A stretch of DNA of 58,117 nucleotides, from positions 1-58,117 of the forward strand of contig NZ_AYZD01000028.1 of NCBI RefSeq assembly GCF_001436755.1, read 5' to 3'. Positions 44,677 through 54,086 of this stretch are shown here, piece after piece. The notes under the pieces were generated by a model that had not been told where the DNA came from, ran no database searches, and worked only from the letters and a program-made list of their open reading frames with translations. Position 1 is the first letter of the stretch. Every line of letters begins with the position of its first letter. A program made the position numbers and the translations under genes. The stretch comes from Liquorilactobacillus aquaticus DSM 21051 (GTDB lineage Bacteria; Bacillota; Bacilli; Lactobacillales; Lactobacillaceae).

Positions 44677-44723
44677 CTCCTTTGTTTTTTTATGGAGGTT
44701 TTCAAGGATATACCATACTCCAT
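44677..44723 (-). promoter_or_regulatory. preQ1 riboswitch (class I-like)
   Basis: On the minus strand a TGGAG/CTCCA stem encloses a loop containing ATCCTT. An A-rich tail (TAAAAAAAC) follows and then AAAGGAG. CCTT of the loop can pair with AAGG of the ribosome binding site, giving the H-type pseudoknot of preQ1-I switches and hiding the queF start. The loop is somewhat long for the class. Identification rests on this layout and the queF context. Confidence 0.7.
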
Positions 44724-44793
44724 CTTGTTGACTAAGCTCAACTTTATCAATATTACACTACAATTTATGATTTTGTAAATTAAATTTTTGTTC

Positions 44794-44839
44794 GATATAA
44801 AAATGGGCTATGGCAAAACAAAATTTCACCACGGCCCAT
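44794..44839 (-). terminator. terminator of the first P-type ATPase gene
   Basis: The arms ATGGGCCGTGG and CTATGG-type complement (44829-44839 with 44803-44813, two mismatches) are followed by U residues on the minus strand. About 130 bp lie between the stop and this hairpin. Confidence 0.65.
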
Positions 44840-44970
44840 AAATTCAAAAGCAGATCTGCATTGACACACCCAAAAAATCTGACTAAATATATTTTCACTC
44901 AAGTATTCCAGATTTCCAACACATCTATTACTTCTATCTTTTAGTAAAACACATTTGAATACAAAGCACC

Positions 44971-47739
44971 TCAAATATTAACGTTTTCCTCTTTCTTCAC
45001 CTTACGCCGGACAAAATACTTTCTCGTCTCTTCAATCAAAACGAGCGGAATTGGAATTGAAACTAAAAAGATCCACTCAACAAAACCAATAGAAATCGTG
45101 TTGAACAACCCTTGCAAAACTGGAACATATATCAACAACGCTAATAAAATAATTTCGCTGACAATCCCCCAAATAATATGTCTATTACTGAAAAAACCAA
45201 TTGTCAAAACGGACGTTTTCTTCGTTCGGCAGTTGATTGCTGCAGCCACTTGGCAAAATACAATTGCTGCTAAAGTCATTGTTGTCGCTTGAACATAAAC
45301 TGCACCGTGTTCCGCAAGATTTGAAATCGTATACCCATGTAAATAATTTACAAAAAAATATGCAAATGTTGAAATCAATGCCGCGCCGGCTCCATACCAT
45401 GCGAAAGCCTTCCAAATAACTGAATGTGAAAGCAAATGGCTATCTCGTGCACGTGGCGGCTGTTCCATGACGCCTGGTTCGCTTTTTTCAGCTCCCAGTC
45501 CTAATGCTGGCAGCATATCGGTCCCTAGATCAACGGTTAAAATTTGCATGACCGTCAACGGCAGCGGGATCATTCCTCGTGAAAAAAGAAACAAAACAGA
45601 TGGAATTGCTTCAGGAACATTTGAATTTAGAATATACAGTAAAAATTTTTGAATGTTGCTATAGACTGTCCGACCTTCTTCAACAGCTGCAACGATCGAA
45701 GCAAAATTATCATCAGTCAATATCATGTCAGCTGCATCTTTAGCAACATCTGTCCCCGTAACCCCCATCGCAATACCTATGTCAGCCTGCTTCAGAGCAG
45801 GAGCATCGTTTACTCCGTCACCGGTCGATGCAACAATATCACCATTGGCTTGGCACGCCTTAACTATTCGATACTTGTGTTCAGGTGCAACGCGCGCAAA
45901 AATAACTTCTTGTTTGATCTCATCACGCAAAGTTTGATCATCCATTTTTTCAAGTTCTTCACCTGTTATCACTCGTACCTTTTCACTGACCATTCCGATC
46001 TTAAGAGCCACACTCTTAGCTGTCAGTGCGCTATCACCTGTTACCATAATGACACGAATCTTTGCATCATGGCATTTCTTTATTGCAGCATAAACTTCTG
46101 GTCGGGGTGGATCTGCCATAACCGTTAAGCCAATAAAAACCAGATTATTTTCAATAACCGTCTGATCATTCATTTGCACCTCATGTTCCGTCAATTCATG
46201 ATATGCGAGTGCCAATGAACGGAGCCCCATTGATGCATAATGTTTGTTCGCTGCCTCAATTAATTTGCGGTCTTCATTGTTTAAGACATGGACTTCCCCA
46301 TTAACACGAATTTTATTTGCGCGCTGCATAATGCTGCTCAGAGCACCTTTCACATAGGCAATTTTCTTGCCATTAACCGAATGAATTGTCGTCATTAACT
46401 TCCGGTTTGAATCGAACGGCAATTCTTTAAGACGCGGTTGTTCTTCAACAAGCCGCTCAATTTCGATACCAGCTTTTTCAGCGACTATTATATGGGCCGC
46501 TTCAGTTGGTGTTCCAATGACTTTTGTTTTCTCGTCTACAGTCTTCTCCAATTTCGAATCATTATTTAATGCGGAGATAGTTAATAATAATTTCAGATCT
46601 GGATGCTTCTCAATATCGACTTTTTGTTTTTCCTTTTGAATCTGTCCATTATTACTATATCCTTCGCCAGTAACTTTAAAATTATCATCTAAGAGCCACA
46701 AATGATTAATTGTCATCTGATTCTGTGTTAGAGTTCCAGTCTTATCCGAAGCAATGACACTTGTTTCACCTAATGTTTCAACACTGCTTAATTCTTTAAC
46801 AAGCGCATGTTTTTTGGACATTCGCTGCACGCCTTGTGCTAATGATAGTGTAACAGTCGGCAATAGCCCTTCTGGTATAAAAGCTACAATCATTCCCAAT
46901 GCAAAAACGAACGATTTATTCCACGGGTAATGCACAAAAAAAACAGCCGCCAGAAAAAAAATCAACCCGATTATAATTGCTATCACTGATATTTGCTTAG
47001 TCAAACGGTTTAATTCCACCTGCAGTGGCGATTTCGACTTTCCCTGTTTTTGTGTCAAGTTGGTGATCTTCCCGAACTCTGTAGCCATTCCTGTATGAAA
47101 AGCTATGACGGTCGCCGTTCCTCTTGCAACAGTCGTTCCAGCATAAATAATGTTATTTTGTCCGAACTGTCCCTCTGTTTTTAGATAATTTTTACTCTTG
47201 CTTACAGTTTCAGATTCTCCAGTTAAAGCTGATTCATCAATCTCTAAGGCTTCAGACGAAAGAATTCTTGCATCAGCTGAAATGCTATTTCCTGCTTGAA
47301 CTAGGAAAATATCCCCTGGAACAAGCTTTTTTGCATCTATCTGCTGACTATTATTATTTCTGATTACGGTCGTGTATGTCGGTAACATTTTTTTCAATGA
47401 GTTTGTCGCTTTTTGGGCAGCGTATTCCTGCCAAAAACTGAAGAGTCCGTTAATGATATTCACGAGCCAAATGGCAATGCCAAGTTCTGGCATTCCCGCA
47501 AAAAGCGCGATTGCTCCACTGACCCATAATAAAAGAGCCATTAAACTAACAAAATTTTTCGCAAAAATTCGTAGTTGCGATCGTTTCTTAGTCTGCTGTA
47601 TTTCGTTAGGTCCGAAATAATCTAAACGCCTCTCCACTTCTGCTTCAGTCAGGCCTTGCATAGAAGATCCCAGCAATTCAAAAAGTTCTTTTCCCTTGCT
47701 GGAAGCAACAGCATCTGTTTCTATCTTCCTCTGGATCAT
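44971..47739 (-). CDS. P-type cation ATPase (type II, PEGLL variant)
   Basis: A 922-residue membrane pump. Motifs in order: an N-terminal cation-ATPase domain, TGES near residue 178, PEGLL in helix 4 (FIPEGLLPTVTLSL), the phosphorylated Asp in SDKTGTLTQN, KGAL near 470, and TGDGVNDAPALKQADIG. There are about ten helices. PEGLL is the form seen in Na/K- and H/K-type pumps, while Ca pumps usually have PEGLP, so the ion (Na+, K+, Ca2+ or Mn2+) is open. It is divergent from another P-type ATPase gene across a 276-bp gap. Confidence 0.93.
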   Translation of the reverse strand: MIQRKIETDAVASSKGKELFELLGSSMQGLTEAEVERRLDYFGPNEIQQTKKRSQLRIFAKNFVSLMALLLWVSGAIALFAGMPELGIAIWLVNIINGLFSFWQEYAAQKATNSLKKMLPTYTTVIRNNNSQQIDAKKLVPGDIFLVQAGNSISADARILSSEALEIDESALTGESETVSKSKNYLKTEGQFGQNNIIYAGTTVARGTATVIAFHTGMATEFGKITNLTQKQGKSKSPLQVELNRLTKQISVIAIIIGLIFFLAAVFFVHYPWNKSFVFALGMIVAFIPEGLLPTVTLSLAQGVQRMSKKHALVKELSSVETLGETSVIASDKTGTLTQNQMTINHLWLLDDNFKVTGEGYSNNGQIQKEKQKVDIEKHPDLKLLLTISALNNDSKLEKTVDEKTKVIGTPTEAAHIIVAEKAGIEIERLVEEQPRLKELPFDSNRKLMTTIHSVNGKKIAYVKGALSSIMQRANKIRVNGEVHVLNNEDRKLIEAANKHYASMGLRSLALAYHELTEHEVQMNDQTVIENNLVFIGLTVMADPPRPEVYAAIKKCHDAKIRVIMVTGDSALTAKSVALKIGMVSEKVRVITGEELEKMDDQTLRDEIKQEVIFARVAPEHKYRIVKACQANGDIVASTGDGVNDAPALKQADIGIAMGVTGTDVAKDAADMILTDDNFASIVAAVEEGRTVYSNIQKFLLYILNSNVPEAIPSVLFLFSRGMIPLPLTVMQILTVDLGTDMLPALGLGAEKSEPGVMEQPPRARDSHLLSHSVIWKAFAWYGAGAALISTFAYFFVNYLHGYTISNLAEHGAVYVQATTMTLAAIVFCQVAAAINCRTKKTSVLTIGFFSNRHIIWGIVSEIILLALLIYVPVLQGLFNTISIGFVEWIFLVSIPIPLVLIEETRKYFVRRKVKKEENVNI

Positions 47740-47817
47740 TCTATCATCACTCCCACTTGTATAATGCTTACTATCTACACCGCCATAATACTCTTTTTCT
47801 AAACGTTATTCTATTTT

Positions 47818-47831
47818 TTTAAGCGCTTAAA
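47818..47831. promoter_or_regulatory. 14-bp palindrome, cre-like, between the P-type ATPase genes
   Basis: TTTAAGCGCTTAAA is a perfect palindrome with the AAGCGCTT core favoured by CcpA. The outer TG and CA of the consensus are TT and AA here. It sits about 80 bp before the first ATPase start and 185 bp before the second. Confidence 0.4.
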
Positions 47832-48015
47832 TTGTTGAATTTCATATCATTTAAAAATACCGAAAGATTTCTCTGACATAAGAATTATATTGTCAAAAGT
47901 TCATATATTTAAAAAAAAATACATTTTTTGTTACACTAAATTTGAGCATATTGTTTCTAGTCGTATTTTTCTCAAAATTTAAAAACTACTATAAAAAAGA
48001 TAGGGAAGTGAGAAA

Positions 48016-50604
48016 ATGGCAACTCCTGAACCAAAACAAACGGAAAATCTAGAAAAGGGGCTCACCTCTGCACAAGTTTCAGAAAACCGTGAAAAATTCG
48101 GAAGAAATATTTTACAAGATGCCAAAAAAGAAAGTATTTTGAAAAAACTTTTCCTTCAATTGACCGAGATAACTTCACTTATTCTGTTGTTTGCAGTGGC
48201 ATTGTCGGCATATATGGCAATTTCATATGACGGAGGCTGGACTAAACCAATTGTGATCGGATCAATCGTTGTTTTAAATGTCCTGATTGGCTTGTATCAA
48301 GAACACAGTGCCGAAAAATCGTTAGCTGCACTTAGAGACATGAGTGAGCCTACTGCGAACGTCATTCGTGGGGGGACAACGCAGAAAATTGCTATTTCCG
48401 ATGTTGTCGTTGGTGACATTATTACTTTAAATGCTGGGGACCAAGTACCCGCAGATGGAGAATTAAAAAAACTGAATGCTTTAAACATTGATGAAGCAAT
48501 ACTGACAGGAGAAAGTGAGCCAGTTGAAAAGACGACAAAAGCTCCAGAAACAGTTCCCGATTCCATTGGTGATCAAGTAAACAAAGCTTTTTCAGGAACT
48601 TTAGTTACACACGGAACTGGAACCATGATCGTCTCAGCAGTCGGAATGAAAACTGAAATTGGAAAAATTGCAGACCTGCTTAATTCTACTAAGAGGCATA
48701 AGACAGTCTTACAGCGGCGGCTCTCTCGTCTTTCTCTTATCATGACTTTTATTGCTATCGTCAGCGGTATTTTTATTTTCTTTCTCAGCACATTGCATGA
48801 GTTAGGCAATGTGATGGATAATTTAATGATTGGTGTCTCTTTGGCAGTTGCTGCAGTCCCAGAAACTTTACCCGTCATTGTCACGATCAGTCTTTCAGTC
48901 GGTGTTCAGAACATGGCGAAGCGCAATGCAATTATTCGCAGGTTGAATTCAGTTGAAACTCTCGGAAGCGTCGACGTTATTGCATCTGATAAAACAGGAA
49001 CATTAACACAAAATAAAATGACAATTACGCGCCTCTGGTCATTTAATAACAGACCTGAAAATATAAAAGTCAAGCACCCACTTAGTGATTCAGCAACCAA
49101 ATTAATGCGTCTTTTCGCGTTGGATACCAACGCTGTTGTCGAGGAAGATCATATTGAAGGCGATGCAACCGAGCTTGCTATCATTCGACTACTGCACCAG
49201 CATCATCTTTCACGCGAGCATTTTGAACAAGATGCGCCTCGAATTTCCGAAAGGCCTTTTTCATCAGAAAGAAAAACAATGTCTACTCTGCACAAATTAA
49301 AAAATGGACATTTTCTCTTAATCGTAAAAGGTGCTCTAGATAAACTTCCAATTACTCTCCCCGACTCCGACAAACAGAAAATAAATAAAATCCATGACGA
49401 ATTTGCAAATGACGCCTTGCGTGTTTTAGGTGTCGCGTATCGTGAATTTGAAGAAGAGCCTCAAAAGCCCATTGAAGATCTCGAAGAGAAGCTGACCTTT
49501 GCCGGTATTATCGGATTAATCGATCCTCCACGTCCGGAAGCAAAAAAAGCTGTTCGTCAAGCCAAAAGCGCTGGTATTAAGACCATCATGATTACTGGTG
49601 ATCACAAAACAACGGCACGTGCGATTGCTACTCAAATTGGAATTTATCAAAAAGGAGATCTTGCTGTAAGTGGAGCAGATCTGACAAAATGGGACGACAA
49701 AACACTGAACCAGAAAATAGACAAAGCTAGTGTTTTTGCAAGAGTTTCGCCTGAAGATAAAATTAGAATTGTCAAAGCTTGGCAACAACAGGGTAAAGTT
49801 GTTGCCATGACTGGTGACGGTGTTAACGATGCACCTGCTCTTAAAGCCGCAGATGTAGGAATAGCTATGGGCATCACGGGGACCGAGGTCGCAAAGGGAG
49901 CCTCAGATTTGATCCTAACTGATGATAACTTTGCAACGATTATCGCGGCCGTTTCTTCTGGACGTACAATATATCAAAACGTTTTAAAAGCCATCGAGTT
50001 TTTGGTCAGTGTTAATTTTGCACAAATCTTTCTAATGGTTGGCAGTGTTCTTTTCGGATGGGGTGTCCCACTGATCGCAGAACAATTATTACTGATAAAT
50101 GTTTTAGCTGACGGGATCCCAGGATTTTATCTTTCACGTGAACAAGGAGAAGCAGGTGCTATGCGTCAATCACCTATTCCAAGTAATCAAAGTATTTTCA
50201 GTAACGGTGTCGGCTCACGTATGTTTATCCGTTCAATGATCTATACGGTTCTAACCTTATCAATATACGCTCTTGGGCGTTTCATTTTGACTGACAATAA
50301 CTCTCCAGTTGGCGCGACAATGTTGTTCTTAACATTGTCCATGGGCTCTATGATCGATATCTACCCGATTAAAACCCGTGAACCTTTAACATTAGCGTCA
50401 ATCAAGTCAAACCATGCTTTGAATATTGCTTTGCTGATTGCTGCAGCAATCATTGTTCTGGTTGCATTGATCCCACCATTACAAAGTTCATTTGGTCTAG
50501 TACAACTGTCCCCTTTTCAATGGACTATTAGTCTCATGGCAATGTTTATTCCTACCATTCTATTGGAGATCAATAAAAAAATACAATTGAACCTGAAAGG
50601 GTAA
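48016..50604 (+). CDS. P-type cation ATPase (type IIA-like, PETLP variant)
   Basis: An 862-residue pump with the same motif order: TGES near residue 162, helix-4 motif AAVPETLPVIVTISL, phosphorylation site SDKTGTLTQN, KGAL near 435, DPPRPEAKKAV and TGDGVNDAPALKAADVG. The residue after the helix-4 Glu is Thr, not Gly (PETLP for PEGLP). The transport-site Glu itself is kept. Ca2+ or Mn2+ are the usual substrates of the closest type (PMR1/PacL-like), so far inferred. GAAGTGAG precedes the ATG. It is monocistronic and followed by repeat copy D. Confidence 0.93.
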   Translation: MATPEPKQTENLEKGLTSAQVSENREKFGRNILQDAKKESILKKLFLQLTEITSLILLFAVALSAYMAISYDGGWTKPIVIGSIVVLNVLIGLYQEHSAEKSLAALRDMSEPTANVIRGGTTQKIAISDVVVGDIITLNAGDQVPADGELKKLNALNIDEAILTGESEPVEKTTKAPETVPDSIGDQVNKAFSGTLVTHGTGTMIVSAVGMKTEIGKIADLLNSTKRHKTVLQRRLSRLSLIMTFIAIVSGIFIFFLSTLHELGNVMDNLMIGVSLAVAAVPETLPVIVTISLSVGVQNMAKRNAIIRRLNSVETLGSVDVIASDKTGTLTQNKMTITRLWSFNNRPENIKVKHPLSDSATKLMRLFALDTNAVVEEDHIEGDATELAIIRLLHQHHLSREHFEQDAPRISERPFSSERKTMSTLHKLKNGHFLLIVKGALDKLPITLPDSDKQKINKIHDEFANDALRVLGVAYREFEEEPQKPIEDLEEKLTFAGIIGLIDPPRPEAKKAVRQAKSAGIKTIMITGDHKTTARAIATQIGIYQKGDLAVSGADLTKWDDKTLNQKIDKASVFARVSPEDKIRIVKAWQQQGKVVAMTGDGVNDAPALKAADVGIAMGITGTEVAKGASDLILTDDNFATIIAAVSSGRTIYQNVLKAIEFLVSVNFAQIFLMVGSVLFGWGVPLIAEQLLLINVLADGIPGFYLSREQGEAGAMRQSPIPSNQSIFSNGVGSRMFIRSMIYTVLTLSIYALGRFILTDNNSPVGATMLFLTLSMGSMIDIYPIKTREPLTLASIKSNHALNIALLIAAAIIVLVALIPPLQSSFGLVQLSPFQWTISLMAMFIPTILLEINKKIQLNLKG

Positions 50605-50661
50605 TCTTTAGTGTTACGAACTACTCTGCAAATAATCTATAATTTTAAAGTCTTACGATAA

Positions 50662-50812
50662 CAGGCAAAAGATGTCATAAGTCGGTAAAACTTGAATACT
50701 AAAGTGAGATTACAAATACAGTATTTTTTTCTATGCGTAATCCAAAGTTTAAACGGAACTAATAAGAGAACTCGATCAAATTTAACTTTTGACCGAGTTC
50801 TTTTAAATATAT
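50662..50812 (+). repeat. dispersed repeat, copy D, ending in a terminator hairpin
   Basis: Plus-strand member of the family: AAGTCGGTAAAAC, CAGTATTTTTTTC, GCGTAAT, then the hairpin AAGAGAACTCGATCAAA/TTTTGACCGAGTTCTT at about 50764-50810. It starts about 60 bp after the stop of the second ATPase and would terminate it from the left and the LysR gene from the right. Confidence 0.7.
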
Positions 50813-50817
50813 TTTGC

Positions 50818-51702
50818 TTATTTTAATACGCTTATCCACTCTTCATAATCCTTCTTGAAGTAACTGTCTCTTGCATATATTAGGTATAAATCGTGCGCTG
50901 TCTGTCCATTGTCAAGCATTGGCAACTCCACTAACTGACTATTTTTCAATTGATCTGCTACCAGTGAACGATATAGAAAACTTATACCAATTCCGTCTAA
51001 CAACAAGCGTTTAATTAAAAGTGGCTCAGAAATAACTATCAAATGTTCAAAATCACTCAAACTAACATTCTCTGCTCGTGCAAGGCTTGCTAGTATTTCG
51101 CGCGAACCTGATCCTTCTTCCCTAACAAGAAGAGGCGTCTTCACAAGATCACTCCATGTGAGACTTTTATACCTTGTTAACGGATGTTTCTTTGAAACAA
51201 CAGCTATGAAAGGCTCTGATCTAATTATCTTATATCCAAATTTTTTCTTATCAAAATTGCCTTCAACCAATGCAAATTGACTTTTCCCAGTTCTTACTGC
51301 TGTTAGCGCTTGTTCTGTATTTCCAACATGACAGCTTATTTTTCTAAATTCACCGCGCGCTGCAATCTCCTCTATCAATTGTGGCGCTAAAAACTCACTA
51401 AGTGAACGAGTTGTACTGAAATTAACTTCTTGAAACTTATTCGGTGTCTGAATCCGTTCAAGTAACTGTTGTGATTGCACGCTAGTTCTTTGCAAAAAGT
51501 CTGCTAACTCTTCTCCAGCTGGCGTAATTTTTAAATTAGGCCGATGATAATGAACAAGCTTCAAGCCTAATTTTTCCTCTAAACGCTGAATCTGCTGTGT
51601 TACAGCAGGTTGGGAAATATACAACTTTTCAGCGGTCTTGGTATATGAATGCGTTCGCGTCAAAACTAAAAAAGTTAAATATAATTGATCTAACAAAGTC
51701 AC
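50818..51702 (-). CDS. LysR-family regulator, probable controller of yeiH
   Basis: A 294-residue LysR-type protein. The N-terminal winged helix has RTHSYTKTAEKLYISQPAVT and QQIQRLEEKLG. The C-terminal periplasmic-binding-like effector domain runs from about residue 90. It is divergent from a YeiH-type gene with 105 bp between them, as in CysB/YeiE-YeiH arrangements. It probably senses a sulfur compound or another small acid (inference). A ribosome binding site AGGAGTG is at a good distance. Confidence 0.9.
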   Translation of the reverse strand: MTLLDQLYLTFLVLTRTHSYTKTAEKLYISQPAVTQQIQRLEEKLGLKLVHYHRPNLKITPAGEELADFLQRTSVQSQQLLERIQTPNKFQEVNFSTTRSLSEFLAPQLIEEIAARGEFRKISCHVGNTEQALTAVRTGKSQFALVEGNFDKKKFGYKIIRSEPFIAVVSKKHPLTRYKSLTWSDLVKTPLLVREEGSGSREILASLARAENVSLSDFEHLIVISEPLLIKRLLLDGIGISFLYRSLVADQLKNSQLVELPMLDNGQTAHDLYLIYARDSYFKKDYEEWISVLK

Positions 51703-51807
51703 TCCTCCTTTTATATAAGTATAAATTATAATTCAATAATAAATCATTATTTTTTCTTATTCAAAAAATTAGTTATACTCTAATTATTACTTCAAGGAGG
51801 TTACGTT

Positions 51808-52839
51808 TTGTCAATCATTAACAAATTAAGAAAATCCGGCTTTTGGATTTCATTTTTCATAACACTTATTTGTGCTATTATCGGATCATTTTTAGCACAA
51901 TTGCCTTATTTATCTCTTGTTGGTGCTTTGGTATTATCGATGCTGTTAGGAATTATTCTGCAAATTCAGCCAACTCTAATTAAACAAGCCAGATCCGAAT
52001 CAGGCTTTATTTCAAATAAATTTTTGCGCTTAGGTATTATTCTACTTGGTTTTAAACTAAACCTTGTTCAATTAGCACAAGCTGGCGTTAAATCGATTTT
52101 GCTAGCAATATGTATAGTAACTGGAATGATTTTCCTAACTTATTGGGTTTCAAGAAAGATGGGGGTCGAACGTGAGCTGGCTATCTTAACTGCGACTGGG
52201 TCAGGTGTCTGCGGAGCGGCTGCCGTTATGGGCGTTTCGCCTCAAATTAAGGTTTCTAAAGACAAAGAAAAACAGCAGCAAGAAAACGAAGTACTGGCAG
52301 TCGCAACTGTAGCGATACTTGGAACTATTTTTACATTAATCGAAATCGGTTTAAAACCGTTTTTGCATATGACTCCAACTCAATTTGGCGTTTTCACCGG
52401 CGGCTCCTTGCACGAGATAGCGCATGCAGTTGCAGCCGGCAGCGCAGCGGGGCCAGTGGGACTGGATGCTGCCATCATTACTAAGCTCTCAAGAGTTCTG
52501 CTACTAGCTCCTGTTGCTTTACTGATCGGTATTTGGTATCAAAAAAAACATCCACAGTCTAACTCTGAGGGAGCTAAAGCCAAGTTACCCATACCTTGGT
52601 TTATGGCCGGATTCATTCTCACCAGTATTCTTGGATCTTTTCTTCCTATACCAACCAGTGTATTAGCTCTGTTGGTCAAACTTGCCTATATCGTCCTAGG
52701 CATGGCGATGGCAGCTTTAGGGATGAACGTTAATTTTGACACTATAATCCACCGTGGCCGCAATGCCTTCGCCGCAGCCTTTATTTGTTCATGCATTCTT
52801 ATGCTTGTTGTTATGGCTGCCAGCAAATTGTTTTTTTAA
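51808..52839 (+). CDS. YeiH/UPF0324-family membrane protein (putative sulfate exporter)
   Basis: A 343-residue membrane protein with about ten hydrophobic helices. Family features: NKFLRLGIILLGFKLNL near residue 70, ATGSGVCGAAAVMGVSP near 128, FTGGSLHEIAHAVAAG near 197 and the C-terminal GMAAALGMNVNFD-like stretch. Databases call the family putative sulfate exporters, and the transport role is weakly proven. It starts at TTG 51808 after AGGAGG. The divergent LysR gene is its likely regulator. Confidence 0.9.
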   Translation: MSIINKLRKSGFWISFFITLICAIIGSFLAQLPYLSLVGALVLSMLLGIILQIQPTLIKQARSESGFISNKFLRLGIILLGFKLNLVQLAQAGVKSILLAICIVTGMIFLTYWVSRKMGVERELAILTATGSGVCGAAAVMGVSPQIKVSKDKEKQQQENEVLAVATVAILGTIFTLIEIGLKPFLHMTPTQFGVFTGGSLHEIAHAVAAGSAAGPVGLDAAIITKLSRVLLLAPVALLIGIWYQKKHPQSNSEGAKAKLPIPWFMAGFILTSILGSFLPIPTSVLALLVKLAYIVLGMAMAALGMNVNFDTIIHRGRNAFAAAFICSCILMLVVMAASKLFF

Positions 52840-53007
52840 ACTAAGAGAAAAAGAAGTTTACTTTTGCTTATAAATTTTTATTGAAACGTCGTTTCACAAA
52901 TACCCACTGAATTAACACCAACTGCATTTTAAGATTTCAAAAAATGTGAATACAGCGAAAAGAGTGGACCGCTAAAATATATTAATACGACTATTGCAAG
53001 GTAGTAC

Positions 53008-53039
53008 AAGAGGCTGGAACATTTTTGTTCCAGCCTCTT
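53008..53039. terminator. bidirectional terminator between yeiH and the TetR gene
   Basis: Arms 53008-53020 and 53027-53039 (AAGAGGCTGGAAC/GTTCCAGCCTCTT) are perfect complements around a six-base loop. Convergent genes flank it. Confidence 0.85.
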
Positions 53040-53056
53040 TCCTGTCGCTGACTATC

Positions 53057-53644
53057 TTAAACTATTCCCTTTATATACTCAAGAACATGTTCCTTCAAAA
53101 TCATATCCTCGTTTTCTTCAATTCCTCTCGATTCAGTATAATTAAACCTCTTATTTGTTATAAAATAACCAAAGTTCAACCATATAAAATTATTTGCTTG
53201 AATTTTAGGGTTTATCTTTTTAGAAAGACAGCCGGATTCTGCTTTCTCCATCAAAATTTTTTCAATTACCTCCTTGAAATGTGCTGACACTTTCTCGATT
53301 GCTTCGCCCACTTCTCTTAATTCCAGTGATTCCTTTACTCCAACTACCACTAGTGCTTGATGCTTTATCATGAACGCCTGATATTGCTGAGCACTTTTTT
53401 GGAGGCATTCTTCAATTGTCATTTTTGCAATATCGGCATGCTGCAATAACTTTATATCTTGCATACACTGATCAATTAAAGCCTGCAGTAACCCACGTTT
53501 ATTTTTAAAAATCCTAAAGATGGATCCTTCGTTAACCCCTGCAAGTTTTGCCGTCTTGCTTGTAGTAGCCGCCTGATACCCATTTTCAACCAGCAATTGG
53601 GTAAAGGCTTTGATTAGTTTAATTCTTGTACTTTCTTTTCCCAT
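53057..53644 (-). CDS. TetR/AcrR-family regulator
   Basis: A 195-residue repressor. The N-terminal helix-turn-helix is NGYQAATTSKTAKLAGVNEG followed by SIFRIFKNKRGLL. The ligand domain follows from about residue 55 and contains two or three cysteines. The ATG at 53644 is chosen because GGAGG lies 5 nt upstream. An earlier TTG at 53668 would put this ribosome binding site inside the gene. No pump gene is adjacent. A 12-bp palindrome lies about 65-75 bp upstream, and the M24-fold gene on the same strand has a longer palindrome. Either could be its target. Confidence 0.9.
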   Translation of the reverse strand: MGKESTRIKLIKAFTQLLVENGYQAATTSKTAKLAGVNEGSIFRIFKNKRGLLQALIDQCMQDIKLLQHADIAKMTIEECLQKSAQQYQAFMIKHQALVVVGVKESLELREVGEAIEKVSAHFKEVIEKILMEKAESGCLSKKINPKIQANNFIWLNFGYFITNKRFNYTESRGIEENEDMILKEHVLEYIKGIV

Positions 53645-53707
53645 AGTATCCTCCATTTTACTAGGCAAGAAGTCACTCTGTTATCTGACAGTCCAGTGGC
53701 TCATTAG

Positions 53708-53719
53708 AGTATTAATACT
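53708..53719. promoter_or_regulatory. 12-bp palindrome upstream of the TetR gene
   Basis: AGTATTAATACT is a perfect palindrome 64 bp before the TetR start codon. Autoregulation is possible. There is no other support. Confidence 0.35.
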
Positions 53720-53989
53720 GACGGGCATTTTAGAACCAGATCTTTTACTCATTCTCCAAGGGAGACAAGCAGTTATTTTGTTTCTTAAATATAATTAGCC
53801 CCATCTTGCTTTGAGCATAAATTAATAAATCTCTCCACCCTTAAAAATATAGCGCCATTACACAAACTTCGCAAATTTTTCTTTAAAAATGCAGATTTCT
53901 TAGTAAATATTAAAGATTTTATATTATTTGATTTATCACTGAGCTTTTTTCACATTCTTTTTTTCTAAAATTCTTTCTTCACTGTTACT
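53720..53989. other. intergenic region upstream of the TetR gene
   Basis: AT-rich, with no frame that has a good ribosome binding site and no recognised RNA. Stop codons are dense in all frames in the second half. Confidence 0.4.
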
Positions 53990-54037
53990 AAAAAAACAGC
54001 CTATTAGCAATAAAAATTGCACCAGCCGTTTTTTTCA
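53990..54037 (-). terminator. terminator of the M24-fold gene
   Basis: AAAAAACGGC and GC-TGTTTTTT arms with an inner ATTGC/GCAAT pair flank an A-rich loop. A U-run follows on the minus strand, about 50 bp past the stop. Confidence 0.7.
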
Positions 54038-54086
54038 TCTCTATTTCTAACTAACTGTCAGTACTGAAGAACTAGAAACACTAATC

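Noticed and set aside
44780-44974. A 64-codon minus-strand frame after the first P-type ATPase
   Set aside because: It overlaps the terminator hairpin, lacks a ribosome binding site and has Cys-rich, random-looking composition.
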